Shown: positions 21,391-32,362 of the stretch, piece after piece
How the letters are laid out: every line of letters begins with the position of its first letter
Numbering within the stretch: the stretch's first letter is position 1
DNA from: Mimachlamys varia
Taxonomy: Eukaryota > Mollusca > Bivalvia > Pectinida > Pectinidae
NCBI GenBank assembly: GCA_947623455.1
Contig: OX392542.1
Span: 16,375,625-16,439,624, forward strand
Length of the DNA stretch: 64,000 nt
Direction of reading: 5' to 3'
The notes under the pieces: generated by a model
Seen by the model: only the letters and a program-made list of their open reading frames with translations
Databases searched by the model: none
What the model was told of the DNA's origin: nothing
Made by a program: the position numbers and the translations under genes

Positions 21391-21794
21391 TGCATTGGCC
21401 TCTAGGAAATGTTGATCCTTATTTCTGCCTATTATCTTATCATAAATATGCTTAAAGAGAGACTTGTCGGGGCTATATGGAGCCTGGACATTATTTGCCA
21501 GAGGAAAATCACAGCAGACGCTGTCAACATGTGGTCGAACATTTCATAAAAATGATGCCCAGACGTCTAAAAAAGAGGAAGGGCATGTTGTTGGAGGATC
21601 TTTTCTCTGTATCTAACGGCATTCACAAGTGTTGGTTAAGGACAACTTAAGGGGACTTTACTTAAGAAGACGCCTCAAACCATTACAGTAGTCCGACCGA
21701 ATATATCGCGATCAACCACGCGAGCATTGGCGGAACGCTCCCAGTGTCTGCGATGTACCCAGTTTCTCCATTTTATGCACTAAAGGGTCTTTCG
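21391..21794. other. No gene recognised
   Basis: Non-repetitive stretch with slightly higher GC. A 43-codon + strand open run (about 21,520-21,650) lacks splice or start support. Confidence 0.35.
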
Positions 21795-22107
21795 TGGGTG
21801 CATAGAAGTACTAACATATCGCAATATCAACAAAACCATAATCTGAACTCTAGAGTCGATTAAACTAGGCAAAATATAAACAAAGGGAAGTTTTACACAA
21901 AGGCCCTTGGAATAGGACAAGAGTAAGACCAGGTTTTCCTGAAGAGTAAGCGTTTTCATCGACGATACCCCACCCAAATGTAAATATAAGTTACATCCAA
22001 GTTGATGTAACGTCTTCAAAGTGAGAACTGTGGCATCACTCACAATCACAGGAAGTAGATATACTAATGAGCATACTAAAATACGTCCATATTCCTATCA
22101 TGTAAGG

Positions 22108-22533
22108 ATACATTGCGGTTACACAACGACTGGTTGTTGGATATGGAATTAATTTCACTCTCGTTAATGATATTTTAAACGTCTTTGTAACGTTTAAAAA
22201 ATAAGTAACGAGAGTGAAATAAATTCTTTACGAGTCGTGTGACCTGTTTCTACCACAATAATATGAAGCTGGCAGTGACAGTGTTGTTTTTCTGGTGTTA
22301 ACTGCGATCTGCTTGCACGAAAACCATTCATCTCCTACACCTTAACGACGTCAACAATCCATGACGACGTCAGCAATCCGCACATGTCATTGGACCACGT
22401 GATTTCCGGAAAAAGTTCAACTTCTCAACCAATCAAAAGTCCGAAAGGTCATATGCCACTCATGGTATATAAAATATATTTATCCAACAGTCAGCACGTT
22501 TATACAATGGTCTGAGAGTAGCTCAGGGTATTG
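22108..22533. mobile_element. Insertion in R3 with fold-back end and promoter-like half
   Basis: The left third is a fold-back (AATTTCACTCTCGTTA with TAACGAGAGTGAAAT, 22,149-22,221, with outer pairing GGTTACACAACGACT to GAGTCGTGTGACC). The rest is bounded by TTTCTACCACAATA (about 22,248) and its inverse TATTGTGGTAGAAA (about 22,530). It interrupts an older retroelement copy, so it moved later. Its class is unknown. Confidence 0.65.
22347..22474 (+). promoter_or_regulatory. Promoter-like cluster: two CRE-like sites, CCAAT boxes, E-box, TATA
   Basis: GACGTCA occurs at 22,347 and 22,366, CATTGG (inverted CCAAT) at 22,388, CACGTG at 22,396, CCAAT at 22,429 and TATATAAAA at 22,466. The order and spacing fit an RNA polymerase II promoter firing to the right near 22,495. 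No host exon is recognised downstream; it may be the insertion's own promoter. Function is inferred from motifs only. Confidence 0.5.
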
Positions 22534-22940
22534 TGGTAGAAAGAATATTTCTCAATAATACCGAGGTGGCGCCCATACGTCTTGCTCATAGACCTCCCAA
22601 ATCTTCATCTCTCGAATCCCTTTGCCGTAAATATGTCCGTAGCCGACATCTAAAGCAAGCTCTATAACAAAAAATCAAGTGCGACATGTAAACACCATTC
22701 CTCAGCAGTCTTGAATCTGTCGTGTCTGTGCAACAATCAAATTGCTGTCTTGTTCGTTCGCAAAACACGAAAGACCGCCTTTCTGACGATTAGAAACTAT
22801 CTATCCAAGTAGTGCATTTATAGGGACGTTAAGTTGTACTGTGGGCAGCATCAAACTGTCATGCGACGGTGAATTGGCTTCGTCTTTCCATAAACATCGC
22901 TCTTGTACAGTGACTGATTTGTCATTTTGTTTGGTTAAAT

Positions 22941-23311
22941 ATCGTCCTTTCGAGGCAAAAGAACGAAAGGACGACGATTAAGAAATGTAAAATATCGTCC
23001 TTTCGAGGCATAAGAACGAAAGAACGACGATTAAGAAATGTAAAATATCGTCCTTTCGAGGCATAGTAACGAAAGAACGACGATTAAGAAATGTTAAATA
23101 TCGTCCTTTCGAGGCATAGTAACGAAAGAACGACGATTAAGAAATGTAAAATATCGTCCTTTCGAGGCATAAGAGCGAAAGGACGTCGATTAAGAAATGC
23201 TAAATATCGTCCTTTCGAGGCATAAGAACGAAAGGACGACGATTAAGAAATGTTTAATATCGTCCTTTCGAGGCATAGTAACGAAAGAACGACGATTAAG
23301 AAATGTTTAAC
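22941..23311. repeat. Seven-copy 53 bp hairpin array
   Basis: Units start at 22,941, 22,994, 23,047, 23,100, 23,153, 23,206 and 23,259, exactly 53 bp apart, with a decayed eighth at 23,312. Each contains ATCGTCCTTTCG and, about 10 bases on, CGAAAGGACGACGAT, so each can form a stem of about 12 bp. The spacer TTAAGAAATGTAAAAT is nearly constant. Length uniformity and high identity suggest recent amplification. Confidence 0.93.
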
Positions 23312-23734
23312 ATCATCCGTTAGGGGCGAAAGGAAGATATTTTTTATGCAAAAAAAGATAATAATTGTAGTTTGAAGGACAGTGGTGAAGATCAGTGTAG
23401 ACTGTAAATATTGACATTTAATTGCATGCGTATTGCAAACTAACTAACATAAGGTCATATACCTGGATGTATCAATTTGTCACCTATATTTGCCAAAAAC
23501 TGTTCATTGCTCAAAAAACTATATTGGATTATTCTTTAGAATAAGAAGACCATCAATATGCCCTGTACGCTAATGAGTCAACATGAAATTATGTGAAATA
23601 CATGTATTTCTTGCAAAATATTATGAGCTAGTGGATTACTGCCACAACGAAAGTAATTCTCCTGAAAATGGTTTGAAATATATAGCAATACGACATTCCA
23701 GGTGCACTCTCAATAATACCTGTAAACAAATAAA

Positions 23735-24215
23735 CTTGTTTTATTGTAGAAATGTCTTTTTCTGTGCAAACAATTAAACTTGTTTGATTGTTGGAACTCC
23801 ATGTAAATATTACTTTGTTCATATTTTGCCCCTGGTTTGAGCTATTTTGAGTTCGGATTATTATTTTGTTAACGCTACGGTATCCTCTAATTTATTTTGT
23901 TGTAGAAATGTGTTTTTTTTCTGTGCAAACAAATATACTTGTTTTATTATAGAAATGTGTTATTTCTGTGTGAACAAATGTCCATTGTTGTGGAAAGAAA
24001 TATCTTCGTTTTATTATAGACATTTTTTTTCTGTGTAAACAAATGAACTTGACGTTTTGTTGTTGAAATGTCTTTTTCTGTCAAAAAGAAATATATATAC
24101 ACGCCTATCCAATATCATACTTGTTTTATTGTAGAAATGTTTTTTTCTGTGTAAACAAATATACCTGTTTATTGTGGAAATGTCTTTTTCTGTGTAAACA
24201 AATAAACTTATTTTA
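23735..24215 (+). repeat. AT-rich minisatellite, unit about 50-60 bp
   Basis: The motif CTTGTTTTATTGTAGAAATG followed by TTTTTCTGTGTAAACAAAT recurs about seven times with indels. It is split by a retroelement tail at 23,785-23,895. The small open frames here, repeating FVYTEKDIST on the - strand, are repeat artefacts. Confidence 0.8.
23785..23895 (+). mobile_element. Retroelement tail R4, short
   Basis: Only the terminal part of the family tail remains (CTCCATGTAAAT, CATATTTTGCCCCTGG, GAGTTCGGATTAT, ending TATCCTCTAATTTA). It is inserted within the minisatellite. Confidence 0.75.
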
Positions 24216-24969
24216 GAAATATATATGTCTGTGATCACGATAACACGCAGCCTGTATACAATCTATTCAAAACCAAGATATACAATCACTATACAAGCAG
24301 GGTATGAATGCAAGTTTCCTGAACGTCTTTTTTTCTACAATATATTATTAAAGCATTTCACGGGATACAGTATTCTATTGACAAAACATTCAGGAGGGCA
24401 AGCTATTTATGTAAATGGATATATTTATCAGATGTGACTGGTATACTTTCTATCAGATTTGATCCGTGGTCTGTGACCGGGGTAGCTGTGTTTCCATAAC
24501 AACTCAGTGGATAATGGCGGGTTCTGGGGAGCTACACGCCTATCCAATATCACACGGGTCAGGGAAAACAGTAGGGAACTAATTGTATCACAGACACGGA
24601 GCAGGTTTGTCGCAGCGGTGTACCCAAGAGGCCATGTCCCCGCCGGGGACCGAGCGTCCTACCCCTGCTCACGAACATCCGATACTGTCTTACATCCTCG
24701 GGTGTCGATTTGGCAGAGTGTCTTAACACATGATGGTATGACCAGGAGCAAGAATTGTGTGATAAAACATAAGTGGACAACATTCCAGCTGTATCTGTTC
24801 GATCTCGGCGTGATACATAAATACACTAGTGATACATATATCTGTGACCATTGCATGATCTAATGAGTTTAATAGACAGCTTCACGAGCGGTGTTACACG
24901 ATATCCTGTACTGTATTACAAACATATATAATAACGACAATATTGTACACATATGCAAATTAGCTGTTT
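24216..24969. other. GC-richer island, no gene assigned
   Basis: Bases 24,480-24,720 are visibly richer in GC and CpG than the surroundings (for example CCCCGCCGGGGACCGAGCG). Two short ATG frames start there (MAGSGELHAYPISH at 24,514 and MSPPGTERPTPAHEH near 24,632), each under 32 codons and without a convincing donor. This could be a promoter or first-exon region, but there is not enough to call a gene. Confidence 0.35.
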
Positions 24970-25138
24970 TATAAACACGCGTGATTAATGGTTTATCACG
25001 TTAAGAAGTTTCACTTTTCCGCGCCTCATAAATAACGACAAACTGGCTATATCTGTGATATCAACATAACACAGAGCGCTGAACTGGAGCGGTCGTACTT
25101 GGCAGGGATCCATCTGACGATTTTGGAAGCTGAGCAAG
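24970..25138 (+). promoter_or_regulatory. Candidate TATA promoter and first exon
   Basis: TATAAA at 24,970 is followed about 170 bases later by a strong 5' splice site, GAGCAAG|GTAAGA, at 25,139. The last stretch reads SAELERSYLAGIHLTILEAE in one open frame, but no ATG precedes it, so it may be 5' UTR. The EGF-like gene's first coding exon (43,807) has an upstream acceptor and needs a leader exon; this could be it, across an 18.7 kb intron. That link is speculation. Confidence 0.35.
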
Positions 25139-25924
25139 GTAAGACCTTCGGCACTGATTATTAATGTCATGTCTAATGAATCAACGCGTTCCTATTCTCG
25201 ACCCACTGCGTTATATTACCTTACAATATCTTTACTAATCGACTGTATTAACAAAGGTTATTGATATATATCAATCTAATTTCATCCTTAGATATCTCTG
25301 ATGATAAACTTAATTCATGCAGTAGACATGTCAAATTAGTCCCACAATTATTAATCGTTTTTTAAAAAGTTAAATTATAATTTGTTGATTTATTTATGAG
25401 AAGACTCTGTCGAATTATGTTTCAAGTTGACTGTTACAAAATATATCAAATAATATCTTTTATTTATAAATGGTCATATCGCTAAGCAACTACTTGAAGT
25501 TGTTTAAATAAAGGACTGTAAGGCAATTTCTCTTCTCAATGTACATGTAGTACATATATAATACTGGGACTTGTTATAAACTTATAAATATATAGACACA
25601 TTTGATTGAGAAGGGTTGGTGGGGGATGGAAAACAAGTGTAGAGATTATATAGATCCCTCCCCAAGCTTAGTCATAGATGAAGAAATAGCATTGCATCAG
25701 AACATGGAAAAATGACAAAATGTACATCAATATACAAATCAATACACATCAATGCACAAACAATTAGTTTGCTTTTATTGGGTTTTACGTTCTATTAAAT
25801 GCCATAAAGCTATATCTGGTAGTGTTGAGAGCAGGGTATGTGGGTGTTTATTTTTATTACAGTTTTTCCAGTGAAATATTGAAAATTATTCATTTTTTAA
25901 AAGTAATACTTTTATATATACATC
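25139..25924. other. No gene recognised
   Basis: AT-rich sequence without repeats shared elsewhere in the window or exon-like frames. Confidence 0.4.
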
Positions 25925-26260
25925 TATGTCTCATTGAGAAATATTCCGTATCTTTAAGTGTTATAAGGATGGGCGTTTTTTAGTATAATCATTGATGTGT
26001 TTTCTTGTTGAGATTGACAATGATACTCGGTTCTCATTTTGAGACCTTGATGTGTACTTGGATGTGACAAAGATTTACATGGCGGGTGTCGTCGATGAAG
26101 CAGAAAACGCTTACTCTTCCGGAACACCTGGTCTTATTCTCTTGTATTTAACAAGGGTCTCCATTTAAATCTTTCTTTGTTCATATTTTCCTCCTGGTTT
26201 AATTGATTTTGAGTTCGGATTATGATTTTTTTAACGCTTCGGTATTCTCTAATTAATTTT
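25925..26260 (+). mobile_element. Retroelement tail R5
   Basis: Runs from TCATTGAGAAATATTCCGTA through ACATGGCGGGTGTCGTCGAT and TTCCGGAACACCTGGTCTTA to GAGTTCGGATTATG and TTCGGTATTCTCTAATT. It is the clearest copy of the non-coding tail alone. Confidence 0.8.
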
Positions 26261-26398
26261 TACTAGTGAGAAATACAATATTTTTCACTTGTGAAAACAA
26301 TCACCTTCTATTATTTGACCAATCAAAACACTGTTTACAAACGGCAATGGGGAAATTACAAGTGATCTGGTGGATTTCACTATACAAATGTTATAACC

Positions 26399-26548
26399 AG
26401 AGTATCTAACAGTATTCTCTGTAATACAAAATACATTTCACTCGTGTGGGTAATATTTTGACATTTTGAACTCGTGCACATTATCAATTATTACCTGCGC
26501 TCATGAAATGTATTTGGTATTACTGAAGACACTGTTAGATATCTTTTA
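26399..26548. repeat. Fold-back element
   Basis: The left arm (GTATCTAACAGTATTCTCTG, then AATACATTTCACTCGTG) pairs with the right arm (CATGAAATGTATTTGGTATT, then ACTGTTAGATATC) around a loop of about 35 bases. Confidence 0.75.
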
Positions 26549-26579
26549 TTTCCTTGTAGTATAGTGGATCTTTTGTCAA

Positions 26580-26835
26580 ATGGTTTGGTTAGTTTAAGTG
26601 TTTACGTCCTCCTGGTGCATGTGATGTGGATGAGTGTGTTGGATATGTTCGTATTTGGGAGACCACGGTACGTCCATGTAAGTCTTCTTTGGATAGTCCG
26701 GATCTTTTTGCTGATTTAAAGTGGTGCCAAACTTAAGTATAATGTCGAAGGCCCCCTATTATATAGGAAGGAGAAGGTTGTTTAATAGAAATGGAAAAGA
26801 TAAGATCCAAATTTTGATTTAAATGCCGATTTAAA
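26580..26835 (+). repeat. Repeat family C fragment
   Basis: Shares TACGTCC...CATGTAAGTCT, GATAGTCCGGATC and GGAGAAGGTTGTTTA with copies at 39,585 and 50,300. Internally deleted. Confidence 0.7.
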
Positions 26836-28664
26836 GTAAGAGTGCCACGTCCATAAAATATATTTAGTGCAATATTTCACTCTGTCACGTCGTTATGATA
26901 AAGGGGAAACCTAGACTTCTGGGACTTAGCTTGAACATACAACACAAAGTAAAAATAAAATCCGCTTTTATAGCGATCTTATATCTGGAGTTTATATAGA
27001 TTGTAAAATTACTGTGCAATATTGTGATCACAGAAATAGATAAATTAAAACCATGAATTTCTCAAACAAGACAAACAAGGCGACCAAATGTGATAAACGT
27101 TAGCACACTAGGAGGAGAAATAACAGACAACAGAGTATACTTCATCGCACATAGACAAAATTTACCGCACTGGCAAACCACGTACAATGTAAACTAATAC
27201 GCTATCTAGCTAGCAAGAGCTTTCATGAAAATTGGCAAAGACTATGGACGTTCCTTTTACCAAAGAATGTTAAGTATTTCCTCTAAAAAATAATAGCTAC
27301 TTTAGAAACCTGCCAAAAAGTCTTGGCCAGTCCGCATCTTCCGAAACACCTTATGCAAATATGTCAGTACTTGTTTAGAAAGGTACAAAGTCTGATGTAG
27401 TGTAATAATTCAAAAGTCAAATGTCGTGTTCAGAAAACACCTTTCTCGGAGAGAATGCACAAGATTGAGCCAACATATTTCTCAAGTTCTTTGATATCCA
27501 CCATGACACTAAAATTGCTATTTGACATTCGCATAATACCTCCTTATTATTGTAGAGCTATGATGATGTAGGCAAAGTACAAAGACGTTTGCGTAATACC
27601 TTGGTTTAGCAAGATATCGCTCAACAGGTTGACTGGGAGCTTTCATGTGAAGTTTGATACATAACAACAGGTTGACTGGGAGCTTTCATGTGAAGTTTAT
27701 ATATTGTATTAGATACAAACAAGCATTAAATGAATATGATATCAAAAACAGTTGCTATGCCGACATAATCAAAGCTCTACAATATTTTTTTTATATAAGA
27801 TATAAATGTACAGATCATATGTATATCATATACATTAAGCAAATACAAAATGTAGTTCAGTAGGTATAATGCGAATTTCAAATAGCAAATTTAGTGTCGT
27901 TAAATTGGTGATTAGAGGGAAATTGGATGCATTGCACTTGCATAGTTTTCGTAGTGAAGTTTTTTTATTAACAATCATGTCTTCGTTTCGGAGAGAAATA
28001 TGGGCAAATATATTCAAATGTCGTCATGCGAGGAACATTATCATACACAATCTCGCCATGGTGCAGATATTGTGAATGTTTTTTTCTGTTACCCGTAAGT
28101 AATATATCAAATTTTCAAATGTAATTGTATGACTGCAGTCTAGTTCGTTTAAGTGTGATGTATCGGGTATTATTACAATTTTGAACAAAGGATGAGGAAT
28201 GAAAGCATATATACCAAAGTTCATATTTTGAATGAAATAAGAATAAAAACATGTAAAAACATATAAACATGTTTAAAGTTACACAGTATCTATAAAAAGA
28301 AAGGACACATAAGTTGATTACATTGGTTCAATGATACTTCATAAGTTTAAAAAAGAGGGGGATTATGATTATATATTTTTCCTTCAATTAAGCAAGAGAA
28401 GGTAAATTTTAATTTTATATTTTCCTATGCGAGTAACAAAACTGGGTTAATAATGATCTTAACATATTTTTCCATCAGCTATACAAATGTGTGGACACTG
28501 CAATTTGATAATTTAAACAATATTTGATAAATAATATGTTGTTATAACTATATTTGTTTTACTTTCATTAATCAAAACTATGTTGTTTTAACTCTACTGT
28601 TTTTAATTTTATTTATTTAAAACTCTTGTTACATGACATTTTATATCTATATTTTTTAAACTAA
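26836..28664. other. No gene recognised
   Basis: AT-rich. It holds a 43 bp tandem duplication (CAGGTTGACTGGGAGCTTTC at about 27,624 and 27,667). Short open frames on both strands near 27,650-28,220 overlap one another and show no family signature. Confidence 0.4.
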
Positions 28665-28885
28665 TCAGAGAATCACGAAGCGTCAACCTAACCATAATTC
28701 GAACTCAAAATTCATCGACAAAACAAGGGGCAATAATATGAACAAAGAACAGGTTTACACCGAGATCCTTGTTAAATGGTATAAGATTATACGACCAGGT
28801 GTTCCAAAAGAGTAAGCACCTTCTCTTTCATCGACAACACCAACCATGTAAATTTAGGCTACATCCAAGTTAGTTAATTCAACAG
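28665..28885 (-). mobile_element. Retroelement tail R6
   Basis: Family tail on the - strand (AGAGAATCACGAAGCGTCAA at the end, CATGTAAATTTAGGCTACAT at the other). No reverse transcriptase part is present. Confidence 0.72.
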
Positions 28886-30430
28886 ATGTATCAATGATAT
28901 ATCAATTTGACTAATTAAACATCTGAGATGTTGTTATATTTTGTTTTAATTTCATTCATGAAACATATATTGTTACATTGTATAACTATAATAGTATGGA
29001 TTTGATTAATTAAACAAATGATGTTATAACTATAATTGTACGAATTTCATTGATAAAAATTGTTATTATAACTATAATTCACGAAAAGAAGTTTATTATT
29101 TCAACAACTGTTGACTGTTACCATACTTGATAAACAATGCAACGTCATAAGTGAAAAAATGTTCATAAGAAACTAATCATTTAAACTTTTCTGAAAAACA
29201 AGGCAATCTTATCTGATAAGAATTTAGTTGATATTTATTGATTAGTAAAGCTTTATCTAATATTGATATTAAAATACATATTAGTTTCACTGATAAAAAT
29301 AAAATATGCACAGATAAAATTTCTTCGTGGTAGGTAATCCAGAGCAAAACTTTTTTTAAATGTTGTTGTTTATAAGATTTAATTCTATTTTTGTCCATGT
29401 CGACGGATCATAAAAGTATCATTTTTTTATATGTTTTCAATGTTTACATTGAAAGGCTAAGATGATATTTGGAAATGTCAAAACTAATGATTTAAGCTTC
29501 ATGAATTTACATCAATATGTTGTGTATCAGTTACGTGCCAATCAATGAAAAGGTGCAAATAACAAGAGTATACGGTGTTCATTAATTATATACATTGTAT
29601 TAACAATTTAAGTCTATATAATAACAGGCTTTTGTAAGTTTCATTCGAATATTTTGGATCATGATTCAGTACAAAATTCATGAATAATCAAACATCTCCG
29701 GTTCAAAAAGACGAAAACAAGTATATGGTGCCTTTAGTATTCATTTTAGAATATTTTAAGTTCGTGTTTCAGAAATGATATTTAATATCGACATTTTATG
29801 GATAATTATCAAATATAAATAGGATACCCAAACACGCCATCTCAGGTTCAATAAAAGAGATACCAATTATCGTCGTCGATCAAAGGCTTGCCTCTGATAC
29901 GTATCTTTATAATGACAGGGCAACAAGCGCTTGGTGTTTTATACAGGGAAATACTGCCGAATTAAACCTGAAGCTAGTTCCATTATCTTACAGACATATC
30001 AAATTACACATATTTTCCTCAATGTGTATCGGTAAAGAAACTTAAAACTTTAAGTGGTTTCGTGTGAATTCCGTCGATGTGGATCCTAGAACATGGCTGG
30101 GTTTTTTTTCAAATATAACAAAGTTTGAAGGTACGAAATTCCTACTGGCGCTGAAATCGTAACTAAAATACACATATATGTTGTTTTTTTATTTAAAATG
30201 TGACTGTGTTTGATCTTACAGGTATATATTGCATAATGTTTCCTTAAAGTAAATGCCGTTTGAATTTATTGAAATAAATGCTTAACGCATCTCCTTATCT
30301 CGATTTTGACAATGACAGTCGGTGTATGCACGATATGAGAACGATGCGATCCTGTGGGATTATTTCTAACGCAAATATATGTGGACGCACGATAAACTAA
30401 CATTGGGCGATGTCAATCGTGGTTGATGTA
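28886..30430. other. No gene recognised
   Basis: Very AT-rich, with a loose repetition of TTATAACTATAAT around 28,980-29,070. No exon signal. Confidence 0.4.
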
Positions 30431-31270
30431 AAGTGAGAAATGTTCATCTTCATATCACTTAAAGATACAGAATATTTCTCAATAAGACAAAGATGGCGAC
30501 AATAAAATACTTAATTAAACTGTACCGTACAGCTCTTTCGTCCTCCTAGAACTCTCTAATGATGCTTAGCAAGGGCCTCGTACATCAAGCAAAGAAAGCG
30601 ACCGAGGATACAACCCTGGGAAATGTCCAAATCAAGATAGGGACGCGCACTAGACCTATCAATCAATAAGTGGTGCAATTTTCAAATATCGAATAGTTCC
30701 TGAACCGACTCTTTTCTAACATAAGTTTGTTTCATACGGGCCTGAATTTGTGAAAGAGCTATGAAGTCAGTTAACAAAACTTTGCCAAATGTTTAAATTT
30801 CACTTTCAGATATGGCGACTATATGTATTGTCTATCAATAACAAAAAATATTCACGTTTCTGAGTTTGAAATATAGGACACAAAATACTCTTCTACATCA
30901 GCTGCTTACCCCGATATTTACTTAAAATATGACCAACATTGACAGCGTCCTACTAAGCTGTACAATAAACGGGCCGGTTTCGATTTTCCCATCGTGAATT
31001 TTCCCTTTCCTCCATCCTTTGGTGTTTACATGTCGCTATTAATTCGTGACAAATTTCTGTTGCTGACAAACAAACTTACTACACATGGATTCAAGAGATG
31101 AGGACTATGAGCAAGTTTCATTTTCGCCATCTTAGTCTCATTTAAAAACAATTTGTATCCTTGTATGATAAATTATGAAAGTGGAGCTTTTAATAATTAT
31201 ACTCGCTGTTACAAGAGCCTCCATATACATATTTGTATGCTTTATATCTTAATCGATTTTGAATTCGGGT
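30431..31270. mobile_element. Retroelement fragments R7 (-) and R8 (+), with a family B scrap between
   Basis: Bases 30,438-30,510 match the reverse transcriptase/tail junction on the - strand, followed by a scrap of repeat family B (GTACCGTACAGCTCTTTCGT). Bases 30,690-31,270 are a + strand reverse transcriptase remnant with TTACTAAGCTGTACAAT-like and GATTTTCCCATCGTGAATTT segments. On the - strand between them, 30,560-30,660 reads SQGCILG, which loosely resembles a non-LTR reverse transcriptase QGxxLG motif. Confidence 0.6.
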
Positions 31271-31309
31271 TGATGTTTTTGCATTCTGCTTTTTATCCAA
31301 ATAAAATTT

Positions 31310-31590
31310 GAGTAAAGCCACTACAAGCAGAACACAGTACATCTCCTACTCACACAGACCTATAGACACACATAGTGAGTTATTGGCCAGGTGAATTAAG
31401 GACTAGTATCTAGCATATGAAAAGGCAATTCTTGCAAATTATTCAGATTTATATGAATTAATCTTTATGTAAAGTTTTATCAATGGTAACATATGAATAT
31501 ATATGTACCGTTAAGGGTATTACAGTGGTTTATCTTACTAAGATAGGGGGTTATATCAAATACTGCATGTATGTATTATAATAATCATTT
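31310..31590 (+). mobile_element. SINE body, headless relative of the 590 element
   Basis: Shares CCACTACAAGCAGAACACA, a TTATTGGCCAGGTG block, a variant of the GCGCTTTAGAGTGG block and GGTTATATCAAATACTG with the body of the element in the first GART intron. The tRNA-like head is missing. Confidence 0.65.
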
Positions 31591-31847
31591 GATTATAACA
31601 AGCTTTACCGAACACAATCTTACGATGTACGTGAATGAAGAACGTATACGTATCAGCTGTACGTTTCTGTTCTCCGATGTTTTCCGAAAGCACTGTCAAC
31701 TCAACCACACTTGTCCGTCAAACCATGCCCTTCGTCTTCTTTGATGGTGTCGTATTTCTTTTTGTTTATCACATGCATCTGTTCCGATCTTTCAATAGTT
31801 TCTTTCAGCTTCTTTCTTGTCTAGTCTTGCGACTCTGTTTCGTCAGC

Positions 31848-31945
31848 CAATATCTGTTTACCGCGCGCGGCTACCTGACATTTGCTCTTCCGGTTCTATT
31901 TTTATACAAACAATCACGTGATTTTTTTTCGAATCATGTGACCAC
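31848..31945. promoter_or_regulatory. Promoter-like stretch in duplication unit 1
   Basis: Holds AGCCAATA (CCAAT), CCGCGCGCGG, CTTCCGG (ETS/NRF-2-like) and ATCACGTGAT (E-box palindrome), followed by ATCATGTGAC. Such a combination is common before nuclear genes for mitochondrial proteins. On the - strand a TATAAAAATAG lies in the same block, so firing in either direction is possible. Unit 2 keeps CCAAT and CACGTG but has CTTCCCG in place of CTTCCGG. Confidence 0.4.
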
Positions 31946-32167
31946 TATCCTGCTCCGGTTCCGTGCCGATTCGCAAGAAAACATAAGAAATGTTTTTTAA
32001 CATAGAAAACGATAATAAAAATATAACTATGGTACTGATGTGCTAAGTAATAAATCTTGATATTAAATACATATGTTATTGTTTGATAATTTAAACTGTT
32101 CAGGTTAAAAAAAAAACATAGAAAATGTTTCATGTCGTACCATGTTGAGATTCCTATAATTAGTCGA

Positions 32168-32347
32168 ATGGCGGCGGCGCAATTGAGCAGACGAGCACAA
32201 AATTTAGCGAAAAATGCCATTTTAAGGTACTTTCCAGTTAATTGACACAACTGAGACCTTGATTTTCCTTCTTAGAATAACATTTGCCTTCAGAAAATGT
32301 ATATCATTTAGAAATTGGTCGAAACACGAGCTAATTATTATTATTAT
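32168..32347 (+). CDS. Candidate 5' exons of a mitochondrial-targeted protein, unit 1
   Basis: ATG at 32,168 opens MAAAQLSRRAQNLAKNAILR: Arg/Lys-rich, no acidic residue, amphipathic-looking, like a mitochondrial presequence. Read straight through, it stops at 32,245. A 49-base intron (AG|GTACTT at 32,227 to TTCCTTCTTAG at 32,275) would instead join it in frame to ITFAFRKCISFRNWSKHEL, ending at donor T|GTAAGA at 32,348. A 5-codon uORF (MLRFL) precedes. No further exons are recognised, so this could be an orphan 5' end or chance. No family recognised. Confidence 0.35.
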
Positions 32348-32362
32348 GTAAGATTATGTTTT

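Larger units (their letters stand above)
21795..22725 (-). mobile_element. Retroelement tail R3, interrupted by an insertion
   Basis: On the - strand the 3' tail (21,795-22,107) and the reverse transcriptase remnant (22,534-22,725) are separated by a foreign block at about 22,108-22,533. Comparison with uninterrupted copies shows the join falling just before AATATTTCTC. Confidence 0.78.
31597..32362. repeat. Tandem segmental duplication, unit 1
   Basis: Begins ACAAGCTTTACCGAACACAA; the same order of sequence recurs from 32,363. The unit contains a CCAAT/ETS-like/E-box stretch and a short exon candidate. The two units differ by scattered substitutions and small indels. Confidence 0.9.

Noticed and set aside
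22941..23311. CRISPR array
   Set aside because: The regular 53 bp spacing and palindromes look similar at first, but the would-be spacers are identical to each other and the genome is eukaryotic.
24507..24863. 118-codon + strand frame in the GC-richer island
   Set aside because: Opens without an ATG, has no domain, and overlaps open frames on the other strand; GC-rich DNA gives such runs by chance.
31635..32000. 121-codon + strand frame in duplication unit 1
   Set aside because: Broken by a frameshift in unit 2, Phe/Leu-rich, no domain, and it runs through the promoter-like block.
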